Source: Apiotrichum sp. Y4204
Taxonomy: Eukaryota > Basidiomycota > Tremellomycetes > Trichosporonales > Trichosporonaceae
Direction: 5' to 3'
Length of the DNA stretch: 64,000 nucleotides
Assembly (NCBI GenBank): GCA_025531455.1
Contig: JAMYHL010000022.1
Span: 124,001 to 188,000 of the forward strand
Shown one piece after another: positions 1 to 13,171 of this stretch. Numbering within the stretch: position 1 is the stretch's first letter; every line of letters starts with the position of its first letter. The position numbers were made by a program, and so were the translations under genes. Below the pieces are notes generated by a model. The model was given only the letters and a program-made list of their open reading frames with translations. It ran no database searches and had not been told where the DNA came from.

Positions 1-1555
1 TTGGGCCACACCGAGATGGCGAATGCAACTCGGCCACCACACTGTCCGTCTTCCGATCGAATAGAGGCTTCCTCGAGGTCCAGCTCGGCGCATGTCAGAG
101 GGGAAGGAGTATTGTGTATGTCACCACGCAAGACGCCAGAAGGCGGCAGCCTGCGTTTCCGCTCTATGATGGAGCGCACAATGGAAGGTATGCGGGGTAA
201 GATATCAGCTGCCTTGCCGACCAGTTTGTCAAAATCAGAAAACTGGAAGTCACACCACTCGATCTCGTCATTGTCGTAGACGTGCCGTTCCAACTCCCAC
301 TGGACGTAGTAGCTAACGCCCCTGTTATTCAAGACACCTTGATACGAGTTCCGCGGAAGAAGCTCGACAAATTCCTCGTCGCGGGAGGGCGCTACGACAG
401 GGTAACTGGGATCCCACCGGCTCAACTCGGCTTTGGAAGGCTGCCTCGAGGGCGCTTTGAGAGACGACGCAATACGGCTCGCGAGAGGAGTCAAAGTCGT
501 GTCGGTATCCGGCGTACGCGTGGACAGATTGAGTTTGTTCAGGAACCCAGTGGCCCCTGTGTGGTTTGCTGGTCGTGCCAACGGCGTGACCGGCACTGAT
601 TGTGCTTGACCATTGTTGATTTTAGTGGGAGAGGACCCATTCAGCTCCCTCCTGATGGCTTCAAGACGTCGGCGTGAGGGACTGTCCGCCTCGAGATCAG
701 ATATGTCAAGCTCGCTAAAGTGCTTGCGCTTTTGAGGAGTCGAGAAGGTGCTTGCCGTTGTGTACGAGCTCGACGAGGTGTCGTCTGCAGATGTGAGCAT
801 TGCAAAGGATAGAGCAAGAGGAATGCAAGGGCGATGAGGCAACTCAACAACCCTCCACAATCACGGACACATACCTGTTGCAGCCCTCGGTTTCGACCTG
901 GCGCCATTGATGTACCGCGCGCGCCCCCTGGTAGCTAGAACCTCGAAGGGATCTTCCTCGCTTTCGTCATCGGGAATCTCTTGAATGTGCATCTTGTCCT
1001 CGACGGGTATGAATCCCACAGGGGTGAAGAACAATCGTCGTGGCTGGGGCGAAGGGGAATCTGAGCTATGACTCTCGAGATCGTCGTCGGTCAACACTAT
1101 CGGGTCCTCCTCTTGAAATTCCGGGCGGTCTCCATGATCTAGGCTGGCTTCATCATCGCTGCTATCGAAGAACGACACAACGTCAGACGAGCTAGGCGAC
1201 CGGGGCTGACCGACTCGGCGCATGAACTCGGAGAGGGAAGCGGACAGCTGTCGTAGCATCATTTCGGTGGAAACTGAACCATTCTCGCTCTTGACGCGAA
1301 AGTGGTCAGCGGTCTCCTCGATGAAGCTCTCCACAAAGTCTGGAAACTCGATGACCAGACTCCGGAATCCCTCATGGATGCGTGACAGCGTACGGTTGTC
1401 ACACGGTAATGTTTCGAAAGGGGGCAGGGGAAGCTTGACATCCTCCCGGAAGACGTTGTACTGGAATGAGTACCAGCTCAAAAGGATCCCCGACATACAA
1501 GTTGTTCAAGACGCTCCGCGTCTGCGGTATCACCTGGATTGGATGTCGAGGTCAT
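1..1555 (-). CDS. Unidentified large protein, N-terminal part (runs off the left edge)
   Basis: Three exons read leftwards: 1555-1499, 1460-875 and 784 to the window edge. Both introns have canonical GTATGT donors (38 nt with a CATTCCAG acceptor; 90 nt with a CATCTGCAG acceptor) and the frame is kept, giving about 475 residues with no stop. Residues 1-110 look helical. They are followed by acidic, Ser-rich, probably disordered sequence (DSSDDEAS, DDESEEDPFEVLATRG), then basic and Ser/Pro stretches. Towards the edge the chain becomes ordered again, with the segment GVSYYVQWELERHVYDNDE. I do not recognise the family with confidence. That last segment faintly resembles the region before the catalytic core of fungal RNA-dependent RNA polymerases, which is only a guess. 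The start at 1555 is the first ATG joining in frame to the rest. A longer upstream reading is open and cannot be excluded. Confidence 0.7.
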
Positions 1556-2581
1556 TTCGCAAGGGAGGTCGGGAGACCATGCAGAGACAGCGACATGCAC
1601 GTCAAGAAATGAAAGATGGGTTTGAAGAAAGGAGAATAATGGAGTGACCTTGCACAATTGTGTCCAGTGGTCGTTCACTTGACGTGCGCGACGGGCGTGG
1701 GATCGAGCTGGGGCCGCCGGAAGGGTCCTGGATTCCTGCAGCTTTCCAGATCGGCCAGTCCGTCTGGCCTGCCCTCCCCAATGTCCCACACGCTGACTGC
1801 CCTGCCACTAGTCGGGACGACTTTGGACTTCTCCGAAGCTCAAAGCTCGCCGCTGTGTCACTGCCGCTTCCGAGTCACTGAGCAGATGATTCTTGGACAA
1901 ACGTTGGGATGCTGATCGTATGTGGTGCTGTTTCTTGGCTGCTGGAAATTGCTGGGATGCTAGAGGACTGTTGCGGGATGCGCGGGATGGTAACCCATTT
2001 GTTCGTTCAATGTAGCTTGATCGTGTAAAGTCGAGGTTTGTTATCTTGTCGTCTTGGTAGTGGTCGTTAGCTAGCTCGGCTTGACTCTCTAGCTCTCAGG
2101 ATTGAGCACCCATGCTCTATCATCTGTACCATCAGTATCAGTGTCAGTGCTCAGGTGCCTGTGTGGGGCACCTCGTCGCTAGCTCGTCGGCGTTGACCAG
2201 GAGAGAGGATCAGGGTTGATAACGGACACACAAGTGATCTCCGCTGACCGCTGGCTTGTGCCTCTGCCAACGACGCCGCCGCCGAGAGGACGCGGTGTCG
2301 TGTCGTGGATGTGTCCTGATTGGGTATCGGCTAGTCGGAGGACGGACTGAAACTCCCTAATCTGATCAGTACACCCTCACAGCCAGCATAAGTGGCCAAC
2401 GCGATCCAGCGTCCAGTTGAGCGGCGTCGGCAGTGTCCACAACGCGCCACCAGAAGAAAGTGTGAACGCCGCTGATATCCAGCTCGCACTGCTGTCGCTT
2501 CTTGTTGTTTCTATCCCTTCCACAGATTCTCAGATTCACCCCGTCCAAGGCATTCCACAGCAAGAGAAGAGCGGACTCACG
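1556..2581. promoter_or_regulatory. Divergent intergenic region between the left-edge gene and OPA3
   Basis: About 1 kb separates two genes transcribed away from each other, so both promoters should lie here. I see only short, unconserved reading frames and no RNA gene. GC-rich patches alternate with AT-richer sequence. No specific operator is recognised. Confidence 0.4.
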
Positions 2582-3665
2582 ATGGCCTCCGTCAAGATCC
2601 TCAGTTTGGCCGTTAAGGTGCGTATATACTCTGCTATCGTTGTTGCCCACTGACGCCGTAAATAGACCCTTGCCAAGCCCATTGCAAACACCATAAAGGC
2701 GCAGGCAACGCAGTGAGTTGCGCATGGAGTTGAGCTTCTCTTGAACTAGCTGTTACTGCATTCTCGAGGACAAGACCACAGTACTGACATCAATTCGCCT
2801 GCTGTTGACTTGGCCCTCTTACTACCGCTTGTCATAAACATTCCACTGCCGATCCAGACATGAGACGTTCCGCAACATGTGTATTGGACTTGCGCAGGTG
2901 CGTGTTCCACTTTTACCAGAGCTCCCAGGCAAGTTGGGCTGACGGGAAGCGCATGCATCGCACAGAGGCACGAATGCGCATGGGTCTACTAAACGAGGAA
3001 GCCGTGAACATCAAGCCGCTCAATGACGCCAAGTGAGTTGCTTCGCGATCTTCGCGGGACCGCGTCGTAGAAGCAAGCATAGTGCTGTGCTTCATTTTGT
3101 TCCTTGCTAACATACTCAGAGCTGTACAGAACGGCGCCACGACATTGGCCGAAACCTTCCTCTTCTTCGTCGGCGCAGGTCTAGTCCTCGGTGAGACGTA
3201 CCGTAGTTCACGGAAAGAGGGCAAGCGACGAGATATGGTTGCGGACAGACTGGAGACGTTGGAGGAGGAGCTGGAGAAAGTACGAGGGGTCGAGAGCGAG
3301 CAGATCAAAGAACTACAAATTCGGTAAGGAACCCCTTTGGCTTCGAGGGAGGAGAGCTGACATGGACTCTCGCCGTCGACTTCGCTCTGCGTTCGGCTTT
3401 CTCCACCTTTCTGTTGACTTTCGGTTACAGGAGCGAGGGATTGGAGCGTGCATTGTCGACAGTGGTGAAGAACGGCCTTCGTGCGGGCTGGATGAATCTC
3501 GGACATACGGATAGCGAGGTTCTCACTCTCCTAGGCCAGTTGCCAGGGCAGCCGTTGGCGCTCCGGTCTGCCGACGGAAGCGACAACAACAATGGCGGTG
3601 AGGCAACGGGGACCGCGGAGCTGGCGGAGGAAGAGGAGTTGGAGCCCGCGGCCATTCCCTCTTAG
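2582..3665 (+). CDS. OPA3: OPA3-like mitochondrial protein
   Basis: Six exons (2582-2617, 2666-2712, 2858-2897, 2950-3032, 3120-3323, 3431-3665) give 214 residues. The N-terminus has the OPA3 signature: a short hydrophobic start, then LAKPIANTIKAQATQHETFR, and later VNIKPLNDAKAVQNGATTLAE followed by a hydrophobic segment, FLFFVGAGLVL. In animals OPA3 is a mitochondrial membrane protein linked to optic atrophy; its biochemical role is not settled. After the hydrophobic segment comes a charged helix (about residues 90-130) that is probably coiled coil, then an acidic, low-complexity tail rich in Glu and Ala. All introns have GTGCGT, GTGAGT or GTAAGG donors and CTGAC/CTAAC-like branch sites. The gene stands alone, with its promoter shared divergently with the left-edge gene. 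Identity is firm; the acidic tail is lineage-specific and its role unknown. Confidence 0.9.
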
Positions 3666-6539
3666 GCTGCTCCACAGTGGGGCCACTACCTAATTGATTG
3701 TAGCTAGTTTTAGTGACTTGCCACTATCTTGGAGCGCGGCGGAGGCATCGTTGAGACCACCATAGCATACTGGATAGCAAGATACGACCATGTGAGCATA
3801 TCGCCGAGCGCGAAGCGCCGGATGCTGGGGGCTGAGTGACGCAAGGGCTGAGGGTCAAGGAACGGGGACGCGGATTTTCCGGGAATCTTGGGAATGGCTT
3901 GCGGTGACCTCCTACCTCCGATGTTGAACGGTTTCGACCATGAGTCAAATGTGCGGGGGATCTCGAGCTCCCGATTCGACCCCGATCGAGTACTGATACA
4001 TGATCGCGTACGATCGAGGTCGTGGCATGTGGTACGTAGCACATGTTTGTGTCGGCTCTGCCGCCGCGCAGGCGCCCCGGCCCGCCGGCTGCAGCGGTTG
4101 CGAAACTACAGTTGGCCAGCCGGAAAGCCTCGTTGTCCCTTGTTCCCCTGGGAACTCCCTGTTGTTTGCTGATGCGTTTGCCAGTATACCACAAGATGCA
4201 AAACAGAGGGTGGCCAGACCCCCAGGGCCGGACAATAGACTCAGCATGACGTCAAGACTGTGGCCGCCGCCTTCAAGAGTGGGTCGCTTAATAGCCCAAA
4301 GGCCAAAGGTGAGCAAAAACAAGAACTTCTAGGCAAGTGCATCAAGGGCAAGCCAGTAGCCCTGTCGGCGCATTCCTTCGCACCCTCCCTCGCACCCCCG
4401 TGTGGCCCACGTCATGGGTTAGTCGCAGTGCCCAACTACCGCGGTAAGCGCGACGCGACATCTTGCTGGATTGCAGACAAGGCACCAGGGCGTGGCGCGA
4501 GACGTTTACGAACAGATCAGTTGCGTCGTGGAGGTTATGGGGTGTTGTTGATCGAGACATTATGCGCTTGGTGGCACAGTCTTGGGCGGCAACGAAAGGT
4601 AACATACTGTCGTGCAAGTCGGGGACAGCGAACTGCCATCGCTGTCGGCGGCTGCCGCTGTTGGAGTGTTTTCGGCTTGCTCTTGTGGGGGCGAATCCAA
4701 AGGTATCGTCTGGAAGTCACCGGCTACGCGGGTACCATTGAGTGCTGCATGCCGAGAGGCGCCGAGACTTCGGTCAGTCCTGGGTTCTGTTGTGTGCCTG
4801 TGTGCCACAGTCTGGAGCCCTGGCGGCTGGAGCGCCTAAGAGCTGGACAGTAGTGGTGGCATATCCGCTCAAACACCGCGAAAACAAACGCCACCCACGC
4901 AACCCACACAGTTCTGTCTGCGTATCCTCCATGCACAATGCTGTCGGTGGCGTCGAGCCTTTAACACTTTAGGACATGGTCGTAGTCACCAGACACCATA
5001 ATCTTAATATTGATTTCTCCGCGTGCGCGCACAGATACGCTGCACATCTGCACGTGCATGACTTGGTGTAAAGCATGTGCGCATGTGAAGGACAAGGGTT
5101 AGAAACTAGAGGGCGATACCGAGAGCACTTCTCGTAGTGAGAGACCGCAGCCCAGTCGGCAGCCCAGAGGCCAGATCGGCCAGAGGCCCCACTTTGGCCC
5201 ACTTTGAGCTGCGCGAACTGAGACCCGCCCAACTCTTCCCCTCGCACGCCCATTGGTGCTTCTCAGGGTACACAGGGCCCATACACAAGGGTGTCACTGG
5301 ATGGTTAGACATTCTGTGTGTGTGGTACCTTTATGAGGCACAGTACCACTTCCAAACCAGGTTGTCAACAATCTCGAGATCTCGAGCCTTGAGCAACTAC
5401 AGAGACAGGATGTCGTTAATAAGCGCGGCGCGCCTGCTATACCGTCTCCAGCCGACGTGCCGAAGTGCTGACCGCTCGGCCTCCGCCTCGGCGTATCTAC
5501 TTGCTGTATCTGCGTGGATATTGGGACCTGATCAAAATGAACGGACATTAGAATAATGAAGCACCCATTCGATCCGCCGTCCAGTCTACTATGCCACACA
5601 TGCGCCGAAGCCGAAGCATCATATTTGTCTTCTCTTCTCCGTCTTCTCCGCTCCGCGCTGCAGGTTTAGCAGGCTGCAGGCTGCAAGCTGCCCCGCGCCC
5701 CGGCTGCCCCTCCCGTCAGGGCGGGCGTCAGGACCCGTCAGGATCGCCAGGGCACCGGAACCCCCGACTCCACACATCCCAAGATATCCCCAGATCCCTT
5801 GCCTTCTTCACCGCACTGCGCACTGCGCTTCTCCGCACTTGCACTCTGCTGTTTATCCAATCATCCCCAGCATGTATGGCGTGTTGGAATGATTCGGACC
5901 GATTTCGATTCAGATTAACAGTTTATCTAGAACCATGATGCGTTGCTGACTGATTCCCTCACACCCTAGACACCTACAGGAGGTCCCTATAGTCGGCGCG
6001 GGGGAGTGCGCTGCTAAGGAGCGTTGAAGGATCTCGCGCACTTGTTGAAAAGCTTTTTCATTCTCATTACAAAACAGGTGATTTCAATACAATCGTGCGC
6101 CAAAGAGGGATCTACTGTAGAAAGCCGTGCGGCCGCTGACCGGGAACCGGACTTTAGTTAATTGGGTCTGGAAATACTTTCATAGCTTGAGCAAATGAGC
6201 CTATAATCTCCGGCATTAGTAGGTTATAATTGCACATGTACACCGTACCAGCTCCGGCTATTCGCCCTTGCACAGGCGTGTACAGTCTGTACAGTCTCGG
6301 CTCGCAATCTTTGCGCCCGTTCTCTCCTTCCCCCAGGCCCCAGGGCCCCCCCTTCCTCGGCGCTCTCTCTTCCCCTTGCAGCTTCTCCCCCCCTCCCCCC
6401 CCACCCTTTTTTTAGGTCCACCATCTGACAAGACGGTTGAGACGGATCACGGAGCTTTCGGCGGCTAACGGGCAAAGCTGGCCAAGCGCCAGCTGTCCAC
6501 AGCTGTCCAGTTGCAAGCTGTCCAGCGCTGTCCACAACA
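3666..6539. other. Long intergenic stretch with no recognisable gene
   Basis: Reading frames here (for example about 4260-4853 and 5137-5556) are rich in Arg, Cys, Gly and Trp in the way random GC-rich sequence is. They have no homology I recognise and no consistent splice pattern. I see no tRNA, snRNA or transposon terminus. Part of this is probably distal promoter of HOG1. Confidence 0.4.
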
Positions 6540-6866
6540 GAAAAAAAAAAAGAAAAAAGAAAAAAAGGGCAATAATTACCCACGCCTCGGCCTGATCGCG
6601 CGCCGTGACTCTCTCCTTATACTCCTATGCATCCTATCATCCCATGATCCTATGACTAGTGCTGCCCCCGTGCCCACAGCGCCACGCCACAGTCGCAGTT
6701 GAAAGAGAACCGCACCCGCGCACCCACACACACCCGCGCTTCCGCATGCACGGCCAGTTGCATTGCACACCCACACACACATCCACCACAACCACAGCCA
6801 CAACCACAACCACTACCATCACCACCATCACTACCAACACCACCACCATCATCACCATCAACATCG
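6540..6866 (+). repeat. Poly-purine run and CAY/ACC microsatellite in the HOG1 leader
   Basis: 6540-6567 is almost pure A with scattered G. 6766-6866 is built from CAC, ACC, CAT and AAC triplets, such as CACCACCATCATCACCATC. Such tracts usually vary in length between strains. They lie 580-900 bp upstream of the HOG1 start codon, so they are promoter or leader sequence, not coding, although frames through them encode His/Thr-rich runs. Confidence 0.7.
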
Positions 6867-7212
6867 CCATCCTTTGTGCGACAAACATTGGCAGGCCCCT
6901 ACAAACTATTCACCAACGGCATATTCCTCTCGTTGCCCACGCTTATAAATTAATCACATACATCTTCCCATCCTCTGTGCACATCACATCTTACGGATCA
7001 CAAGTTCATCACATCCCGTTCGTTTTCCAGATCCCAGCTTGTTTCCCACCGCCCACTTTGGCCATCCTCGTCACCGATCTTAGACATCGCATCTCTGGGT
7101 ATTAGGGCTGTTGCGCTTTCCACCTCGTATAGTACGATACGTTATATCGGCGCCTACAATCCTCTTCCTTTGTGCTAGAGCAGACTGCCAATTGAGCCCT
7201 TGTTCTAGACAG

Positions 7213-7436
7213 GTGAGCCTCGATTATCGCTGTCCACTCCTATAAGCTTGTCGTCCATTCGCTGACATATCGCGTTCTCATCCGTATCCCACCCGATTGC
7301 CTGCTTGCTATATGTGCACCATCCCATCCTCCACCCGCAAACACGGAACGCATCCCCTACCGCGATGCGCGGTTTTGGCAACTTGGTTTTTTCCCGACAT
7401 CGTCCTGCTGTTGTTTTCTCTTCCATCCACCAACAG
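7213..7436 (+). promoter_or_regulatory. Probable 5' UTR intron of HOG1
   Basis: A good donor (CAG|GTGAGC at 7213) and acceptor (CCAACAG ending at 7436) enclose 224 nt, and the acceptor sits 8 nt before the HOG1 ATG. No coding frame continues across it. Leader introns just before the start codon are common in regulated fungal genes. This is an inference from splice signals only; an RNA read across 7212/7437 would confirm it. Confidence 0.5.
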
Positions 7437-7444
7437 ACCATAAT

Positions 7445-9764
<2,320 letters not shown>

Positions 9765-10244
9765 ATGTTCGCCCTCTTCCGCGGCCTCCGCCTCGCCACC
9801 TCTGCGCCTCTCACTGCGCGCGCGTGCTCCTCGCACGCGGCCGTCCGCCCGACTCTCGCGATTCCGGCCTTCGGTGCCGCCCGCCTTGCGCGCGCACCGG
9901 CTGCGCCCCAGGCACTCCGCGCTCTCGGGCAGGTCCGCGGGATGAAGGTCCGCAGCAGCGTTAAGCGGTTCTGTGATGGGTGTTCGATTGTGCGGAGGTG
10001 AGTTGGGATGTAGGGAAAGACACTGCCGATGGTGCGACGAGGCATGAGGGAGGGCGGGCTGAGGGGGAAATGTCGGGCGGCTTGCTGCTTTCCTGTTTTG
10101 CTGTCCTGCCTGCTCTTCTCCTGCTGTGACATAGCTAACATTACAGGAAAGGCCGCATTTACGTTCTTTGCTCTCGGAACCCCAAGCACAAGCAGGTGAG
10201 CACTCTAGTCTCCTCATAGACTGACCCCCCAGCGCCAGGGATAA
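9765..10244 (+). CDS. RTC6: Mitochondrial large-subunit ribosomal protein bL36m
   Basis: Three exons (9765-9997, 10147-10195, 10233-10244) give 97 residues; the last exon encodes only three residues and the stop. Residues 1-55 are an Arg/Ala/Ser-rich mitochondrial targeting region with no acidic residues. The mature C-terminal part is a complete bacterial-type L36: MKVRSSVKRFCDGCSIVRRK, then GRIYVLCSRNPKHKQRQG. The zinc ligands are visible as C-x2-C followed by C and H. It belongs to the mitoribosome large subunit. The last intron (10196-10232) is only 37 nt with CTGACCCCCCAG at its end. The symbol follows the yeast name for this protein. Confidence 0.95.
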
Positions 10245-10700
10245 AACGACGGACGCGACGGACAGCGCTGGGTATAGATGATGTATGCACTCCCCTCTAC
10301 ATGGTGCGACAGTGTGGGATTGGAAGGGAGGGGACACGAAGATGAGAACGCGGCAGAGAAAGGGAGAGGCGGCTGACTGAACCTTCTACTTTGTGGATAG
10401 CATCGACTGACTCCACGTCCGCTCGGTGAGATGAACACTGGAGAGACAAAGATGGCAGTCACTCAGAGATGCCAGTGGAAGCTTCCAGGTCTAAAAATTC
10501 GATGTCAGTCTCCCCAAGTGAGCAGCTGAAGGAAATCAGGGCACGCAAAGCTGGGAACAGAGTGTCGTGGGGTACTGGACGATAATGCCCAAAGAGCTGC
10601 CGGCCCTCACTACTTGTCCAAGACCTTGACGGCAGTCATGCAGCGGTTCCAGTGCCAGCGGTGATGTCTGCATGCTCTACTAAATTCCCAAGACTAACTA
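10245..10700. other. Intergenic, convergent 3' ends
   Basis: 456 bp between the tail of bL36m (+) and the tail of the Phe-tRNA synthetase gene (-). Nothing coding is seen. It probably holds both 3' UTRs and polyadenylation sites. Confidence 0.4.
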
Positions 10701-12222
10701 TTAATCGCGCAATTCGATGCCCATCTCGTTGGTAACGCGGCGCTCAACCTCGGCTTGCAAAACCCCAACCTCCGCATTTGTGAGCGTGCTGTGTGTAAGC
10801 AAGAGAAAATGAATGGTATAGGGGTCATGTCGCAATGCTGGTACCACTATTCACTCACCGGTCCATGCTGCGGTAGTTGAGACGGTAGCACAAACTCCGG
10901 CGTTCAGTCTTGGGGTGGGTGAAGTCGTCAATGAGCGAGACGTCCTCGATGAGTTCGCCAGCGACGTCACGGACGATCTCGCAGTAGTCGTTCTCATGCC
11001 ACTTAGTCGCCACCTGGGCGTCCGCGGCAGGAAGCCAGAAGGACATGTCTCTGTAGCACGGCGGGTAGCGAGAGTAGGGCTTAAATTTCCGGATGTCGCC
11101 GGCCGCGAACTGGGAAAGGAAGCGCTCGTCCGTAGACCAGAAGAGACGGATGTCGGGGATGTCAAAGAGGACCATGGCGATGCGCTCAAGGCCAAGGCCG
11201 AACGCCCACCCGCTCTTGTGTCCGACGCCGCCGCGCTCGAGCGTGTCCTGCATCACCACACCGCAACCGAGAATCTCCAGCCACTCGCCATTGAACCACA
11301 CCTCGACCTCAAACGACGGCGACGTCCAGGGAAAGTACGCGTCAATCCAGCGGACCTTGAGCGGCTCGCCTGCTGCCTTGGAGCTCTCGCCGAACAGCTT
11401 GTAGATCATGCCGTTGAGGTGGTGCTTGAGATTCTGTGCAATCTCAGCCGCAACCGCCGGGTCGTGGCACTTCTGGAACGGGTTCTCTTCGTTAATCGTC
11501 GAGATGTCCACGATCTCAATCGGGCACGCGGCGAGCTCCTCCGCCAGGCGTGCGTTCTCCTCCTTCAGCTTGCCGAGCTCGCTCGCCTCCCAGTGGCGCA
11601 TGCCCTCCATCTGGTGGAACACGGGGTAGTGTGACGAGTCGATCTCGTCGCGGCGGTAGACGTCAGCGGCGATGAGGAAGGCGTCCGCGCCAGTCTTGTA
11701 CGCCTCGACCTCGTGGGCGGATGTGTGGGTGCGGAGCATGTGCGTCTCGTTGATGTAGTACGTGTCCGTCTTGCTGCGTCCTGGGTGGTCCGGGGGGAAA
11801 CCGAGCTCGTCAAAGTTCTGGAACACCGTGACGACCGGCGACTCGGGCCGGATATTCGTGTACCCCGCGAAGTGGCCCTCGATGATCTCGCGCAGCGTGT
11901 TCAGCGGGTGACCCTTTGTGAGGTGCAGCGTTCGCCCGACCTTGCTCTGAATCGCGGGCGTCGTGTTGCTCCACTGGTCCTGCGGGTACTCGACGCCTTG
12001 GATCGTGATCGTTGCCGGCTCTACACGTCAGCTAATGTAATCTAGAGCGTGCGTACTGGAATCGGTGCTCTGGAACCGCGCTGCCAAAGCTGCTGCCGGG
12101 AACGCGCGCGGGCCGACCACCACTCGGGGAGGAGCAAGCGCGCGGCGGGCACCACGCACAACCAGGGCAAGGCGGGCGGGCCCAGCGCGGCAGAGGGCGG
12201 TGCGCGACAGCTGCGAGAGCAT
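10701..12222 (-). CDS. MSF1: Mitochondrial phenylalanyl-tRNA synthetase
   Basis: Three exons (12222-12057, 12020-10859, 10788-10701) give 471 residues, close to the yeast enzyme. It charges mitochondrial tRNA-Phe as a monomer. Residues 1-50 are an Arg/Ala-rich targeting peptide. Class II synthetase signatures follow: HPLNTLREIIEGHF, FQNFDELGFPPDHPGR, TYYINETHMLRTHTSAHE, then DVYRRDEIDSSHYPVFHQME (motif 2) and GWAFGLGLERIAMVLFDIPD (motif 3). The last part, with CYRLNYRSMDRTLTNAEV, is the ferredoxin-like anticodon-binding domain. The first intron (12056-12021) is only 36 nt. The start at 12222 is the first ATG opening the targeting peptide. A tRNA-Asn gene lies about 330 bp upstream on the same strand. 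Confidence 0.97.
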
Positions 12223-12540
12223 TTTTTGGCCGTCGAGAATGGAATGTCGACGTTGAAAGAGGTAACTTGGGCAAGTCTCGAAGTTGCACGAAATCGCGAG
12301 TCGGTCTCATCCGCCCAACCCAGACAGGTCACGTGCGGGACCGACCAACTTGGAATGTCCAATCGCTTGACAGCAGCTCGAGCCGCAGCCTTTTTGAGTT
12401 GTTACATGGCCTCCGTTGTGTCACCAGATGTCAAAATCTCATGGACGATGTGCATAGGAAGAAGAAACAGCTCAAGCCGACAGAACGAGCTGAAAGTGGA
12501 TGCAAAAAAGCAAAGAATGACTCAAGTTGGTAAAAAGCGC

Positions 12541-12544
12541 AAAA
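12541..12544 (-). terminator. Pol III T-run after tRNA-Asn
   Basis: On the minus strand a TTTT run begins 4 nt after the discriminator base of the tRNA, with a second run of five T at about 12536-12532. This is the standard RNA polymerase III termination signal. Confidence 0.7.
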
Positions 12545-12548
12545 GGAT

Positions 12549-12635
12549 CGACCTCGGAGAGGTTTGAACTCTCGATCTCCCGATAGGACTGAAGTAATAA
12601 CAGTCGGACGCCTTAACCAGCTTGGCCACGAAGTC
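12549..12635 (-). tRNA. tRNA-Asn(GTT) with a 13-nt intron
   Basis: Read on the minus strand, an 87-nt gene folds as a full cloverleaf. The acceptor stem GACTTCG pairs with CGAGGTC with one G-U. The D-arm is GGCCAAGCTGGTTAAGGC and the anticodon stem is TCCGA/TCGGG. The T-arm is GAGAGTTCAAACCTCTC and the discriminator is G. The anticodon GTT is at plus positions 12599-12601. A 13-nt intron (12585-12597) follows position 37, the usual eukaryotic site. The body closely matches fungal tRNA-Asn. A Pol III T-run follows directly. Confidence 0.93.
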
Positions 12636-13171
12636 TTCGATAATTTTCAGAATTACAGTATCTCCAGATGGCAGCAGCAGGATGTCGTAATTTGATGCGA
12701 TCGGTTCTGCCGTCACCTGTGGACGTGTTATTGAATGACCGCACATGCGTATTCCGTGCATGCACGGATGCCACCCGTCTACTAGTAAACAGCCCGACAT
12801 AGCTCAAGGTCTACCCCTCTCTGTGGGCATGTGCGATCGTGAGCGTCGCGCGCCAATGCGGTCCGCGTGGCCGCGTGACGCGCGACGGACAACAGGACTA
12901 CGGATCTTGCGCCTTGACGCAACCAAAAGACAACTTCTTTCCAAAGGTGGAGGTCTCAGTTTATTTCCGCGTGAACCCACCTCGACTGTCCAACCTTCAA
13001 CCACAAATCGTTCTTTTGACTGTTCACCTGTTTACTGGTCGACAATTTGCTCATTACGGACCAGTTGCTTTACGGCGACTCGGACCACCTTCAAAGCTTA
13101 CGCCCCGACTTGACCCCAGTCCTCGACACTTGCTCTCCCGCCTGCACACCATCGCGTCGAATCACGTCGAC

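Noticed and set aside
4260..4853. Frame of 197 codons in the region between OPA3 and HOG1
   Set aside because: Arg/Cys/Gly/Trp-rich composition as expected of random GC-rich DNA; no domain, no splice pattern, competing frames of similar length on the other strand.
6659..7105. Thr/His-rich frame of about 148 codons upstream of HOG1
   Set aside because: It reads through the CAY microsatellite; no conserved sequence on either side and it lies in the expected HOG1 leader.
10915..11634. Open frame of about 240 codons opposite the mitochondrial Phe-tRNA synthetase
   Set aside because: Antisense shadow of a strongly conserved class II synthetase; no independent start context or splice sites.
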